A DNA stretch of 64,000 nucleotides, taken from contig JADJDU010000009.1 in assembly GCA_016702505.1 (NCBI GenBank), forward strand, positions 1-64,000, given 5' to 3'. How positions within the stretch are numbered: position 1 is the stretch's first letter; each line of letters starts with the position of its first letter. Below the pieces are notes generated by a model, which saw only the letters and a list, made by a program, of their open reading frames with translations, did not search any database and had not been told where the DNA came from. The translations under genes were made by a program, and so were the position numbers. The stretch is from Microthrixaceae bacterium (GTDB lineage Bacteria > Actinomycetota > Acidimicrobiia > Acidimicrobiales > Iamiaceae). Shown here one piece after another: positions 36,246 to 46,591 of the stretch.

Positions 36246-37693
36246 TGCGCGGCATAGTCCTGGAGGAGCCTGAACTCGAGTTCGGCGCTGGCGGCAAGCA
36301 CGTCGATCCGCGCTTCGGCATTCGGCTGCATGGGCCGCTGGATGCCGGCACCCAGCGCGCTCCCGAGCGGATCCGAGTGGGGTTCGTCGGCCCGGACGCT
36401 GACCTCAGTGGTGCCCGCGGGTGGCTGCAACGCGCCCGTGAGCCCATCGCCGCCAAGGAGGCCAAGACGTGGTGGCAGGCGAACTTGTTCCCCGAGTTTC
36501 CTGGGTTCAACCAGGACCAGGCGTTTCGCTCGATGCTCGTGTTCGAGGAGCGAACCCAGCGCCCCATCTCTACGAAGGTTCTCCGCCGCCTGCGCGGCCT
36601 GACCCCGGCTGCGGCGGTCCAGGCAGCCGTCGAGGCATACCTTGCGGAGATCGAGTGGCTCGCGCTCAACGAGCGGTGCGACGTCATCGTCTGCACGCGC
36701 CCCGAGGTGCTGGATGAGACGGCGGTGAGCCCGGAGGAAGTGGATGAGGACGAACAGGTCGCGGACACTCCGCCGCCGCTGCTCCCTGACTTCCACGACC
36801 AGTTGAAGGCTGCCGCCCTCCGGTTCGGGCAACCGCTGCAGGTCATGCGACCGCGCACATGGGGCGAGAAGGCCAAGCCCCCTCCTGGTGTCAAGCGACG
36901 AGCTGTGCAGGATGAGGCCACGCGGGCGTGGAACCTCCACACGGCGCTCTACTACAAGGCGGGCGGCGCTCCCTGGCGGCTCGTTCGTTCGTACGCCGAC
37001 ACGACGACCTGCTACCTCGGCATCTCGTTCTACCGCTCGGCAAATCAGCAGAGCGTCCACACCTCCGTCGCCCAGCTGTTCAACGAGAAGGGCGAAGGGA
37101 TGGTCGTGAGCGGCGGCCCTGCCGCTGTTCTGAAGGACGACCGTGCCCCCCACTTGTCCGAGGCCGACTCGCACGACCTGGTCACCAGAGCCCTGGACGC
37201 CTACAGAAGCGAGCACTTGACCTTTCCGGCTCGCCTCGTCGTCCACAAGAGTTCGCGCTTCACCGCTGAGGAACGAGCCGGCATCGAGGGAGCAGCCGAG
37301 GACGCGAGAGTCGACCTCGTCGAGCTCGTCTGGGTCTCACGACAACACCCGATCCGTCTCTTCCGGCACGGCGAGCGGCCGCCCCTCCGCGGAACGATGC
37401 TCAGCCTCTCGAGGGACCGGCTGCTCCTGTACACGAAGGGCAGCATCAGCTTCTACGGGACCTACCCAGGGATGTACATCCCGACCCCGCTCCTGCTCCG
37501 CCCCGTCGAGGGAACCGTCGACCCCCGCCGGCTCGCCGCAGAGACGCTTTCCCTCACCAAGCTCAACTGGAACCAGAGCCAGCTCGATGGGCATCTCCCG
37601 ATCACCCTCCAAGCCTCGGCGAAGGTCCGAGCCATCCTGCGTCATCTTCCAGTCGAAGGCGCGACCGCACGCCAGTACGCCCACTACATGTAG
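36245..37693 (+). CDS. Short prokaryotic Argonaute (MID-PIWI, catalytically inactive)
   Basis: 482 residues from ATG 36245. The N-terminal half is compatible with a MID domain. The PIWI half includes 'TTCYLGISFYRS', 'HLTFPARLVVHKSSRF' and 'LLRPVEGTVDPRRLAAETL', ending in 'LTKLNWNQSQ', a strongly conserved PIWI C-terminal stretch. The first catalytic Asp of the DEDX tetrad would sit in 'LGISF' and is replaced by Ile, so the protein should not cut targets. Short Argonautes use a guide RNA to detect invading plasmid or phage DNA and activate the partner effector. Together with the upstream DUF4365-APAZ gene this forms a complete two-gene system. No frameshift seen. Confidence 0.88.
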   Translation: MRGIVLEEPELEFGAGGKHVDPRFGIRLHGPLDAGTQRAPERIRVGFVGPDADLSGARGWLQRAREPIAAKEAKTWWQANLFPEFPGFNQDQAFRSMLVFEERTQRPISTKVLRRLRGLTPAAAVQAAVEAYLAEIEWLALNERCDVIVCTRPEVLDETAVSPEEVDEDEQVADTPPPLLPDFHDQLKAAALRFGQPLQVMRPRTWGEKAKPPPGVKRRAVQDEATRAWNLHTALYYKAGGAPWRLVRSYADTTTCYLGISFYRSANQQSVHTSVAQLFNEKGEGMVVSGGPAAVLKDDRAPHLSEADSHDLVTRALDAYRSEHLTFPARLVVHKSSRFTAEERAGIEGAAEDARVDLVELVWVSRQHPIRLFRHGERPPLRGTMLSLSRDRLLLYTKGSISFYGTYPGMYIPTPLLLRPVEGTVDPRRLAAETLSLTKLNWNQSQLDGHLPITLQASAKVRAILRHLPVEGATARQYAHYM

Positions 37694-37908
37694 CGGTACC
37701 GCCGGCAGCGAGCGATCGTCTTCGCATGCGTTCGAGCCACCCGCACGCTCAGGCGGACCATCGGGCGCCTACCCGAAAGCACTGGGAACGCTGAGCAGGT
37801 TCCCACGCAGCCTCCTCACTGCAGAAGGTAAGCCGCGGCTGGTTGTCGACGTGGAAATTGGACCCCGAACGGCAGTCGGCAGCCTACGACCGCCGGGCTG
37901 GACACCTG

Positions 37909-39756
37909 CTACACAGCATCGCTGACGGTTATTGACTCGTCGACAAGCTCCTCGGGCTCGAACTGGGCGGAGTCCTCCTCGGCGTAACCCTGGTCGATGT
38001 CTCGCTGCACCGACTTGCCGATAGCCGCCTCGACGAGCTGGCACAGCGCCTCCCGTCGCTTCGTGAAGTAGCCGTCGAAGTCGTCGGAGCGCAGCGACTC
38101 CGCCGGCACGAGGTGGCTGCCGAGGAGCCCGTCGAGCTTGTCCGTCTCGATCTGGGCACGTTGCTCGATGACCTTGAGGTAGGACGACGGTGCGGCCCCG
38201 CCGATCGTCCGGTTGGTCCTCGCACTGATGGTCGTCTTGTTGACGATGCTCTCTCGGTGTTCGTCGTCGATGCCGTTGTCGTTGCACCACTTCTGGGGGA
38301 ACACGTGGTGGATGTCGACCTGGAGGTCGACGTACTGGACCATGTCGAGCGCCTTGTCCTCCATCCAGTCTCGGGCGCCGGCACCGAGGATCAGCGCGGC
38401 GATCCCCTTGTACGCCGCGGCGTTCCGCGTGCGCAGTGAGTGGAGTCGGGACTCGGTGAAGTTGGCGTCCTGCACCGTCCTGGGCGTGGCCTTCGCGTCG
38501 TCCACCGCCCAGTCGGGGACCATCTCGATGTCGCGGGCGAAGCGGGTCTCGATGGCCGAGCCGTAGAGCTCGCCGAGGACGCCCGACCAGAACCAGCGCA
38601 CGAGACGGTCGCTGACGCCGATCAGGTCTGCCTGGTTGCCGAGCACGACCTTGATCGCTGCGAGCGGCACGAGCTGCTTCGGGTAGGGCACGTCCCGCCG
38701 GGCGAAGATGTGGCGGTCGGCGAGGAACGTGGACGCCCAGATGAACGCCTCCCGAAGTGGGTCGCGCCATTCGAGGTAGTCGTCGAGGGTGAGCCGGAGG
38801 ACGTCCTCTCGCTTGGCAGAGATCGCCGGAGGGCGTTCGCTGGTGTCGGCGAGGTGACGCTTGCGGGTCGTGAGCATCGTCACGGCTTGCAGGAAGTCGG
38901 TGTTCTCAACGGCGGCCAGGACGGGATACGCGCTCCACTTGAGCTGGGTCTCCTTCCAGTCGTCGTTGAGCCGGAAGTCCTCGCCGGTCTCGGCGAAGTA
39001 GCCAGCGTCGCCAGCAAAGACAGCGGTGAGAAGCTCGAAGACATTGAGCGGGAGGCCACCGATGTTGACCTTCTCGAACACCGTGGCGACCGCCGCCTTG
39101 TCCGTGTCCTCGTCGAGCACGATCGCCGGGATGTCGTAGGTGGTGGCCGGCTTGATGAACCGCTCGTGGAACGCCTTGCCGAGCTCTCGGTCCTCGAGGT
39201 CGAGGATCCAGCTCATGAAGTCCCCGTAGAGCAGGTGCAGGGGGAAGTATCCCTGGACCCGCTGTCGATCGTGATCGCTGAGGTCGAGCACGACGTCCTT
39301 GCCGAAGTTCGACCGCACGACCCCGTCGGATGGGATCGAGATGAGTGCCTCATCGACACGGTGGCTGTCGGCGAGCGCTGTCTCCATGTGGATGAGGTAG
39401 CGCCGGTCGAGCAGCTTGCCTCGTGCGTCCTTCGTGCTGACGCTGCCGTCGCCGCTGAGCGCCTGCGTCAGCGAAGTCAACCGCTGCTGGCCATCGAGGA
39501 GCAGGAACTTCGCCTCGGTTCCGGACGGGAGGTCGACGCTCTCGATGGCTCGAGGCTTGAACCTGACCTGCGCGTTCCCGGTCTTGAGGAGCATCACTGC
39601 GCCGAGTGGGTGGCCCCGAAGCACGGTCACGAGGAGTTGGCGGATCCGCTCGTCCTCCCACTTGTATCCCCGCTGGAAGTCGGGCAACTGGATCTCGCCA
39701 TTGCGCGTCCAGGCCAGGTATTCGCCCAGCTCGTACATGGGGGTCAGGAATCCCAC
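37909..39756 (-). CDS. DUF262/DUF1524 GmrSD-like protein, last gene of the DISARM operon
   Basis: 615 residues, GTG 39756 (an ATG six codons on is possible). The DUF262 domain has 'IQLPDFQRGYKW' and the ParB-like NTPase/nickase signature 'LLLDGQQRLTSL'. The C-terminal DUF1524 region has an HNH-type 'VDIHHVFPQKWC' and 'VNKTTIS'. Such proteins are type IV-like enzymes that act on modified DNA, and other members restrict phages. It lies 15 bp after the DUF3293 gene, in the same direction as DISARM, suggesting co-expression. It is convergent with the Argonaute gene; the 215-bp gap between them holds no recognised feature. Intact frame. Confidence 0.85.
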   Translation of the reverse strand: MGFLTPMYELGEYLAWTRNGEIQLPDFQRGYKWEDERIRQLLVTVLRGHPLGAVMLLKTGNAQVRFKPRAIESVDLPSGTEAKFLLLDGQQRLTSLTQALSGDGSVSTKDARGKLLDRRYLIHMETALADSHRVDEALISIPSDGVVRSNFGKDVVLDLSDHDRQRVQGYFPLHLLYGDFMSWILDLEDRELGKAFHERFIKPATTYDIPAIVLDEDTDKAAVATVFEKVNIGGLPLNVFELLTAVFAGDAGYFAETGEDFRLNDDWKETQLKWSAYPVLAAVENTDFLQAVTMLTTRKRHLADTSERPPAISAKREDVLRLTLDDYLEWRDPLREAFIWASTFLADRHIFARRDVPYPKQLVPLAAIKVVLGNQADLIGVSDRLVRWFWSGVLGELYGSAIETRFARDIEMVPDWAVDDAKATPRTVQDANFTESRLHSLRTRNAAAYKGIAALILGAGARDWMEDKALDMVQYVDLQVDIHHVFPQKWCNDNGIDDEHRESIVNKTTISARTNRTIGGAAPSSYLKVIEQRAQIETDKLDGLLGSHLVPAESLRSDDFDGYFTKRREALCQLVEAAIGKSVQRDIDQGYAEEDSAQFEPEELVDESITVSDAV

Positions 39757-39771
39757 GCCTCGTTCCTTCCT

Positions 39772-40224
39772 TCAATGCTCATCGCTGTGTAGCCGAGTGA
39801 CGGCGATCGGTCGAGAGGATCGGACCGCAGCGTCGTGGCAGTCGATCACGAAGATTCGATCGGGCCCGGCCCGGAAGATCGCAAGTTGGCCGAACTGTCG
39901 ACCGAGTTCGACGGCTGCAGCCGTGTCGATGCCCCGGACAGCGACGCTCTCCTCCGCTGGCCACCTGCCGTCCAAACCCTGGCCCGCAGCGGGAACGACG
40001 ACCCGCCCGGCGGCGATCAAGGCCTCGACCAGTTCGTCGTGGCGGCGCTGGTTCTCCTCGTCAGACAGCTGGACCGACTCAGGGTTGTGGGCGGTGATCA
40101 CGTGCCAGGTTTCGTCGAGCGTTCCATCGCCGCCGTCGGTGGGCGTGACCACGATCGAGCCCTCTGGGAGGTGGATCGTGACTCGCGTGTCGGCGTAGGC
40201 GGCCCAGATGTCGTCGATGGTCAT
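39772..40224 (-). CDS. DUF3293 family protein
   Basis: 150 residues from ATG 40224, sharing an ATGA overlap with the drmC stop. Motifs recalled for DUF3293 are 'WHVITAHNPESVQLSDEENQ' and 'ELGRQFGQLAIF'. The family is small, soluble and of unknown function. Its presence as a coupled gene after drmC is unusual and suggests an accessory role in the DISARM operon or control of the DUF262 protein that follows. Complete. Confidence 0.8.
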   Translation of the reverse strand: MTIDDIWAAYADTRVTIHLPEGSIVVTPTDGGDGTLDETWHVITAHNPESVQLSDEENQRRHDELVEALIAAGRVVVPAAGQGLDGRWPAEESVAVRGIDTAAAVELGRQFGQLAIFRAGPDRIFVIDCHDAAVRSSRPIAVTRLHSDEH

Positions 40225-40997
40225 GGCGACACCTTCTTGAGATGCCCAGCGACGATGAGTCCGCACAGGTGGCTCTCCAGCCTTCCGGGGAGCGGCTCGC
40301 CCACGACGAGGATGCCGAGCTCCATGCTCCGCTCGAATGCCGCCGCGCTGAGGTTGGCGCTTGACACGAAGGCGGCGTGGCGGTCGGCCACGGCCGCCTT
40401 GAAGTGCATCGCTGCGTACTTGTCGGGGCGCTGTTCATCGGGCCAGGCGTAGAGGTGGATCTGGTCCAGGATCTCGGCGAAGGCGCCGGCGGCACCGGCT
40501 CCACCGAGGTTCTGGGCGTTGGCCGAGGTGGTCTCGAGGATGATGGTGATGTCGACACCTCGGTCTGCGGCCGACCTGAGTTCGTTGAGCAGATCGGCGT
40601 GCGGCGAGGCCGAGAACGACGAGAGGACGAGCGTGCGCGTCGCCTGGCGGCAGACATCGCGAAGCGCCTCGATGGTCGGACGCATCACGACGTCCGTCGA
40701 CGGGCCCGACCACACGAGCTCGACGGTCTGGGTGCTGCGAACGGTTCGGACCGACCGAGCAGCGGATCGGAGCGCCAGCGCGAGCGCCTCCCCTGATGTG
40801 TGCGGTGCTGCGGTTTGCCACGACTTCGACAGCTCCAGTGCCTGGCTTCGAGTGTGGGGCTGCGGTACTGCGGCCGACACCAGCGCGTCCGCGGCAGGCC
40901 CGGGCGCGGCGACGTTCTCGATGGCATCGGCGATGGCCTCGACCGCCGCCGGGGGCGCGCCGATGACCAGCGCAGCGACCACGTCCGCTAGGTCCAC
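40221..40997 (-). CDS. drmC: DISARM protein DrmC (phospholipase D-like)
   Basis: 258 residues from GTG 40997, whose first bases overlap the drmB stop (40988). The PLD-type catalytic site is 'HFKAAVADRHAAFVSSANLS' (HxK...N), and an N-terminal part shows a helical 'ALVIGAPPAAVEAIADAI'. DrmC is the optional PLD-like nuclease of DISARM and follows drmB here in the canonical order. A longer frame up to 41072 exists, but the GTG gives normal coupling. It contributes to defence, though DISARM can act without it in known systems. Confidence 0.88.
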   Translation of the reverse strand: MDLADVVAALVIGAPPAAVEAIADAIENVAAPGPAADALVSAAVPQPHTRSQALELSKSWQTAAPHTSGEALALALRSAARSVRTVRSTQTVELVWSGPSTDVVMRPTIEALRDVCRQATRTLVLSSFSASPHADLLNELRSAADRGVDITIILETTSANAQNLGGAGAAGAFAEILDQIHLYAWPDEQRPDKYAAMHFKAAVADRHAAFVSSANLSAAAFERSMELGILVVGEPLPGRLESHLCGLIVAGHLKKVSP

Positions 40998-42862
40998 GGG
41001 TAGGCGATCCCGGTCGTCGAGAGGGTGTCGGTGATCACCGCCCGGTCGAGGTACTTGTTCCCTCGTTCGCACGAGGTCTCTGGGACGAACAGGCAGGTGG
41101 CACAGGCGGCGCCGTGAAGCTTGTCGTCGTGGTCGCCGGGGGTGTGGTCAGCACAGTGGGGGTCGGCGGTGCAGAGCCGGGCCCGGGCGATCGCTTGGTC
41201 GAGGAGGCGCTCGAGTTCCGCAGGATCGGACAGCGCGACGAGCCCGCCGAGAGTGCCTTCACTGTCGGGCGCTGCGGTGTAGAGCAGGATGCCGGCCATT
41301 GCGCCGGCCGGGTGGTTCGGGCCTCGGGAGTAGATCCGCTCTCGGATCGAAGCGGCGTTGTAGCCACACTCGACGGAGATCTCGTTGATCAGCACATGTG
41401 CGATGGAGTGGAGCAGCAGGTAGCGGGGTGGCGGCATGCCAAGTGCGGGGTCGAGACCGCGGTTCGCGCGCCATGCCTTGTGGGCGGTCTGAAGGTGGGA
41501 GTACCGCCCGGAGGAGACGTAGGTGCTCTCCCAGCCGACGACGGTCGCTTCGGGAAGCTGGAAGAAGATGCCCTCGCCGCGGTTCTCGGTCGCCGGGAGC
41601 CACTCGGGCCGGTCGTTGGCACAGATCCGGGCTCGGTGGGCGATGACGTGGCCCTGTGGGTCGTCGTCGTCCGCGGCGGCGATCCGGGTAAATCCGTAGA
41701 GGGCGGCGACTTCGCGGAGTCGGTCGACGGCGACGACACCGGCGAGCGACGGGGCGTACTTCGGTGGGGTCGGCTGGATGGTGGCGTGGAAGTCCGGCGT
41801 CGACGGGGGGTTCGGGTCGGTGAGGATCTGCCACTCCGGCAGGAGGAGGTCGTCGGGGTCCCCGTCGGGGCCATTGCGCTTCTTCTCGATGGACTTCCAC
41901 ACGTCGTCGGGGTCGTAGGCCCGAAGCGGTGCGAGGTCCTGGGTGTTGAGCATGGGCCCGAGGATGATCTTGTCGGTGATGGGCTCGAGCAGGTGCCAGA
42001 GGTCGACGACGAGCTGATCGAGGTCGGATCCGCCGGCGGGCAGGGAAAGTGCCGACATCTGGCAGGCGAACCACGCGTTCGACGCGCCGACCAGCTGGGC
42101 GACGAGCTGCTGGTCGCAGCCCTTCGGGTCGAAGCTGTGCAGGTGCGGGTGTCGCCCACGGCAGCCGGGCATGATCGCCGCGGCGCGCTGCGTGAACGCT
42201 TGGCGGACGACGAAGTCCTGGCCGCACTCCCGGCAGCGTGCCTTCTGCTCGGTGGCACGGGCGCCGCCGGGAAGGTCGTGGAGCTCGAGGTGGATCTCGT
42301 CGGGCTTGGTGCACGGCCGATCGAGGTGGACGAGCTCCAACCACGGGAAGTCGTCGAGGTGGCCCTTGGCGCAGGCAGCGACAACGCGCACCGGCTGGGC
42401 GAGGTGCTTCTTGCCGCCGCACTGGTGGAAGAAGCGGGACTTGTGGGTGCGCACCGGGTCGACGTCGGGCTCGAACACGCCTTGGTCGATGCGGGCGAGG
42501 ACCTTGCACTTGGTGCAGCGCATCCACCGTGGGAACGGGTAGGCGGGGACGCCGATCCAGGCCCAGTCGTCCCAATAGTTGGCCGTCTCCTGCTCCCGGG
42601 GTGCGTGGTAGAGCGCGCCGAGCTGCGGGCCGCACACGGTTCGTAGGGCTTCGACGAGTCGTGGTTCGGGAACCTGGGCCTGGAAGCGCCGGTCCCATCG
42701 GTCGATGCCCGAGACGATGACGGAGAAGTTGGGGAGCTCGACGAGCGATCCGACGCCGTAGGTGTGGATGAGCTGTGACGGACGAACCGCACCCACGCGG
42801 CGTGGCTCGCGTCGCCCGCCGGTCGCGGGCGGGGCGGCGGTGGTCGGAGGTGTGGTGCTCAT
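40988..42862 (-). CDS. drmB: DISARM protein DrmB (DUF1998)
   Basis: 624 residues. The N-terminus 'GAVRPSQLIHTYGVGSLVEL' is typical of DrmB. Several zinc-binding Cys pairs follow ('RCTKCKV', 'RCRECGQ'). The DUF1998 C-terminus has 'LLHSIAHVLI' and the Cys cluster 'CATCLFVPETSCERGN'. DrmB partners the DrmA helicase, and together they bind DNA ends of incoming phage. The ATG overlaps the drmA stop by four bases. Intact and of full length. Confidence 0.93.
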   Translation of the reverse strand: MSTTPPTTAAPPATGGRREPRRVGAVRPSQLIHTYGVGSLVELPNFSVIVSGIDRWDRRFQAQVPEPRLVEALRTVCGPQLGALYHAPREQETANYWDDWAWIGVPAYPFPRWMRCTKCKVLARIDQGVFEPDVDPVRTHKSRFFHQCGGKKHLAQPVRVVAACAKGHLDDFPWLELVHLDRPCTKPDEIHLELHDLPGGARATEQKARCRECGQDFVVRQAFTQRAAAIMPGCRGRHPHLHSFDPKGCDQQLVAQLVGASNAWFACQMSALSLPAGGSDLDQLVVDLWHLLEPITDKIILGPMLNTQDLAPLRAYDPDDVWKSIEKKRNGPDGDPDDLLLPEWQILTDPNPPSTPDFHATIQPTPPKYAPSLAGVVAVDRLREVAALYGFTRIAAADDDDPQGHVIAHRARICANDRPEWLPATENRGEGIFFQLPEATVVGWESTYVSSGRYSHLQTAHKAWRANRGLDPALGMPPPRYLLLHSIAHVLINEISVECGYNAASIRERIYSRGPNHPAGAMAGILLYTAAPDSEGTLGGLVALSDPAELERLLDQAIARARLCTADPHCADHTPGDHDDKLHGAACATCLFVPETSCERGNKYLDRAVITDTLSTTGIAYPWT

Positions 42863-45800
42863 GCCGTCTCCGATCCGGTGTCGGTGTCGAGGCCGAAGTC
42901 CTCGTCTTCGAGCCCTTCGGTGTCCTCGGGCATGTCCTCGACATCGGCGGCTTCGACAGTCTCGTCTTCGTCGTCGGGTGACGTCGGTGGCGGGGCCGGC
43001 GGGAAGTCGGGTTCGGCTCCTCGCCAGCCGGCCGACGGACGGTGGGACTCGATGATCAGGTTCACGTTCGGCTCGGTCTCACGCAGTGAGTTCGGAAGTG
43101 TCCACAACCCCCAGGCTGGATCTTCCTCCGGTTTGCGGAGCAGGTAGGTGTTCCCTCCCCCGCTGATGCGGCGGTACGTGAGCGCGCCGGCCTTGTCGAC
43201 GATCTGCTGCTGCCATGCGTCGTACCGGCGCTGGACTTCGCCGTCGAGGACGATGGCGAAGGTCGTCTTCCCGGACACCTCCTCGCCGCGGTCCTTGATC
43301 GAGACGATCAGGTCGGCGGCGAGCGGAGAGAACCGATCGAAGTCGGTGGCCTGGCGGTTCAGGTTGAACGCACCCGGAAGGTGGCGGGCCTCGGAGACGA
43401 GCACTGCGGTGAGCGCACGGTCGAGTGCTCGTGGCGAGAACGGCGTGACCGACAGCGGTTCGACCCGCCGGTAGAAGGTGGCGTGGTAGTGCTCGAAGGT
43501 CTCGTAGTGGGGAGACGTCTCTCGGTCGGGCCCAGTTGTAGAGGGTGACGACGACGCCGGGCTTGTCGCGTTCACGACCGACACGGGAGGTGGCCTGGAT
43601 GTACTCGGCGGTCTGCTTCGGTTGACCGACGACGACCATGCAGCCGAGGCGAGGCACGTCGACGCCGACGGACAGCATGTTGGTTGCGAGGAGGAGGTCG
43701 ATCGGGTCGGCCTGCGGGTTGTCCGGGTCGAAGGCGGTGCCGAGGCGGTCGAGGGCCTCGGGGATCTCCGATGACTGCACCCGGGAGGTGAGCTCTTCGA
43801 CTCGCAGCCGGAATCGTGGGTCGACCGATGGCGACCAGAGGTGCTGGCGTTGGAGCAGGGCACGCAGCTCGTCATCAGCCATGCGGCGCATGCCGGCCAG
43901 CTCGCGGAGGGTGTTGAAGTAGCCGACAGCGGTCAGGTAGGGGTCGGCGGCTGCGCCGTACCGGTTCCAGAGGGCGAACCCGGCGGCCAGGATGGCGGTC
44001 ATGGCCCGCACCTGAACCTGCTTCAGCCGGATGCCTCGTGCGCAGATCCCCAGGTAGAGGCGGCCGGGTGACGCGCTCGTCGGTGTCTGCTCGGCGAAGA
44101 ACTGGCGGGAGGCGTCGAGCACGGGCGGCGGGAAGACCCGCAGGTTTCGCCAGAACAGGGCATAGCCCTGGTCGCGGGCCCGGCGGATCGTGGCGGTCGA
44201 CGCGACGACCTTGGGTCGGGAGATATGGCCGCCGACCTCCCACGACGAGAGCTTGTCGATGGCCGTCTCGTACAGGCCGACCATGGTGCCGAGAGGTCCG
44301 GTGATGAGGTGGAGCTCGTCCTGGAGGATGAGATCCGGAGGACGGAACCGGTTGACGTTCGACGTAGACGCCGCGGCGCGGTTCCCGCGCTTCGGGTGAG
44401 TGTCGGCCGTGCACCCAATGCGCTTATCGGTGTCCGGATGCCGGAAGCCGTGCCGCGAGCACCGCCGTTCGACCTGGCCGAACAACAACTTCGCTCGCGG
44501 CTCCCACGGGACCTGAGCGAACTTGTCGACCGTGGCAATGACGAAGGCCGGCAGCAGCCGGTAGATGTCGTCATCGACCGTGACCAGCGGGATCCCCTCC
44601 CCCGGCGCCTTCGCCGCAGTGAAGGGACACTCCCCGGTGGTGTCGGGGCAATAGAGCAGCGCCCGCCGGGTGTCGGAGTCGAGCGTCAGATCCTGCGCAC
44701 CCGTTCGGGTCCCGCACCACGGGCACGACACCAGCTGCTTCGGTGATGCGCCGTAGACGCGCCCGCGGTCGTGCGCCTCCCGGATCGCCTCGGCGGCATC
44801 GTCGATCCGGTTCTGCGACACGCCGCCACCGACCCACATCCCGAGGCGGATCGGATCCCCCGACCCGTAGCGGGGCTCCGACGCAGCTCGACGCTGACGT
44901 TCCTGCTCCGCTGCACACACAAGGGCCGCAGCGCGCTGGATCTGCTGCGACGTGAGCAGCCGCAGGGTGTAGCGCATGAACACGGCCATGCCGCCGTTGC
45001 CCTCGTAGACCTTGCCGTCATCACCCGTGATGCCGCCCTGCAGGCGACGGATGCCGAACGTGAACGCGACCAAACCGAGGTAGGCCTCGGTCTTGCCGCC
45101 ACCGGTCGGGAAGTACAGGAGATCGATCAGGCCTGGGCGTCGGCGTTCGGCGTGGTTCGGCTCGACGAGCGACGGCACGTTCAGGAGCACGAAGGCGAGC
45201 TGGAACGGACGCCACGAACGGTTCTTCGGGATGTCGATAGCGGCGACGGCGGCGCTGAGCCGATCCGGCTTGTCGCCGGAGCGGGCCTGCTCGCTGCGCT
45301 TCCCGGCTGCGATGGAGTGGATGCGCTGCTGCCACATCGTGGCGTTGGCGTACCGGAAGGCCTCGAGCGCATCTGGGTCGCTGCACACCCGATCGATGCC
45401 GGTCTGGATGGCGGCGGCAACCTTCCGGGCTTCACCGATCGCAGCGTCGCCTTCGACGTCGTGTCCGCCCAGCCGATCGTCGCCCGCTGCGAGTCGCTTC
45501 TTCTCACGCTTGAGCCACGCTTCGTAACCCTTGGCGAGTGGCTCCAACGCGTCCCGCAGTTGGTTGACGGGGAGCTCCGACAACTCCTTCATGTCGACAA
45601 CCAGGCCGGCGAGCTCGGGAACCGATGCGGGGTCGGGAGCATCGGTGCGGGCGACCTCGAACGACGGATCGTCACCGTCTTGACCAACGTCGCTCGCTGC
45701 GGGTTGGCAGGGAGTGGCTCGCAGTGGACCGACGTGCCGTGCCCGACGGCGAACTCGACGAGGTCGCGATACTGCATGTCGAGCTGCGCGACCTCGGCCT

Positions 45801-46591
45801 TGTCCCGGTCGGGGACGGTCGGTCCGCCGACCACCTCGGCCCGCCCGGCGAACGGCGCCGGGTGTCCAGGGGCGGTAACCGTGAACTCAACCTGAAACAG
45901 CCAGGCCTCGTCCTTGTTCTGCAGCGGGTTCAGCTGCTCGTTGACGAGAAAGATCGTGACCAGCCACCACTTGACGCCAGAGGTGTCGGTGATCGACTCG
46001 ACCCGGCCCCGCAACCACACGCCCGCCTGATCCTGCGGAGCGACCTCGACCGCTACGGGCCCTTCGGTGAGAGGCACCGACACGGTGTGTCGACACGGCT
46101 CACGCTGCCACCACGGGATCTTGTGCCCCGTCTTCTCGTGGGTCTCCGGGCCGAGCTCCTTGCGATACCGACCCCACCGACACTCGACCGACAGCTCATC
46201 GACCGCACCCTCCACGGTGCACGACAGGCCGATCGACGACGGGAAGAGCGTTCCCGACGACTGCACCCGCTCGGGGAACGACGCGTCGCCCTCCTCAGCC
46301 TCGCCCTCGGCAGAGTTGTCGTCGTCACGGCCTTCGTCGAACGCCACCGTGTCAAGCGGGGCGAGCAGCCCCACCAGGTATCGATCGCGAACTCGCGTGG
46401 CGCCACCCGATCCCCGGATGCGCTCGGTAGGGCCATCACCGGGCCCGAGCAGATCCCGGGAGATCCGATCGACGAATTCATCGCGCAGGACCGCGGGGGC
46501 CGGAGCAGGCAGCGTCGGGTCACTACGTGGAGGGGGGACGTTCGGACGAGGCGGCGCCGACTTCGGGAGGTCTTCCTTCGCGCTGCCATCA
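42859..46591 (-). CDS. drmA: DISARM helicase DrmA, two frameshifts
   Basis: About 1,240 residues in three segments. The N-terminal segment (46591-45667) includes 'RDEFVDRISRDLLGPGDG'. The middle (45667-43510) has Walker A 'FPTGGGKTEAYLG', the DExH box 'LQDELHLITGPLG' and motif VI 'QATSRVGRERDKPG'. The C-terminal segment (43510-42859) starts with 'HYETFEHYHATFYRR'. Removing a base from the G run at 43509-43512 and adding one at GG 45666-45667 restores one frame, so both are likely base-calling errors. The start is uncertain: the ATG overlapping the drmMI stop is in a different frame from the conserved N-terminus. DrmA is the core helicase of DISARM. Confidence 0.88.
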
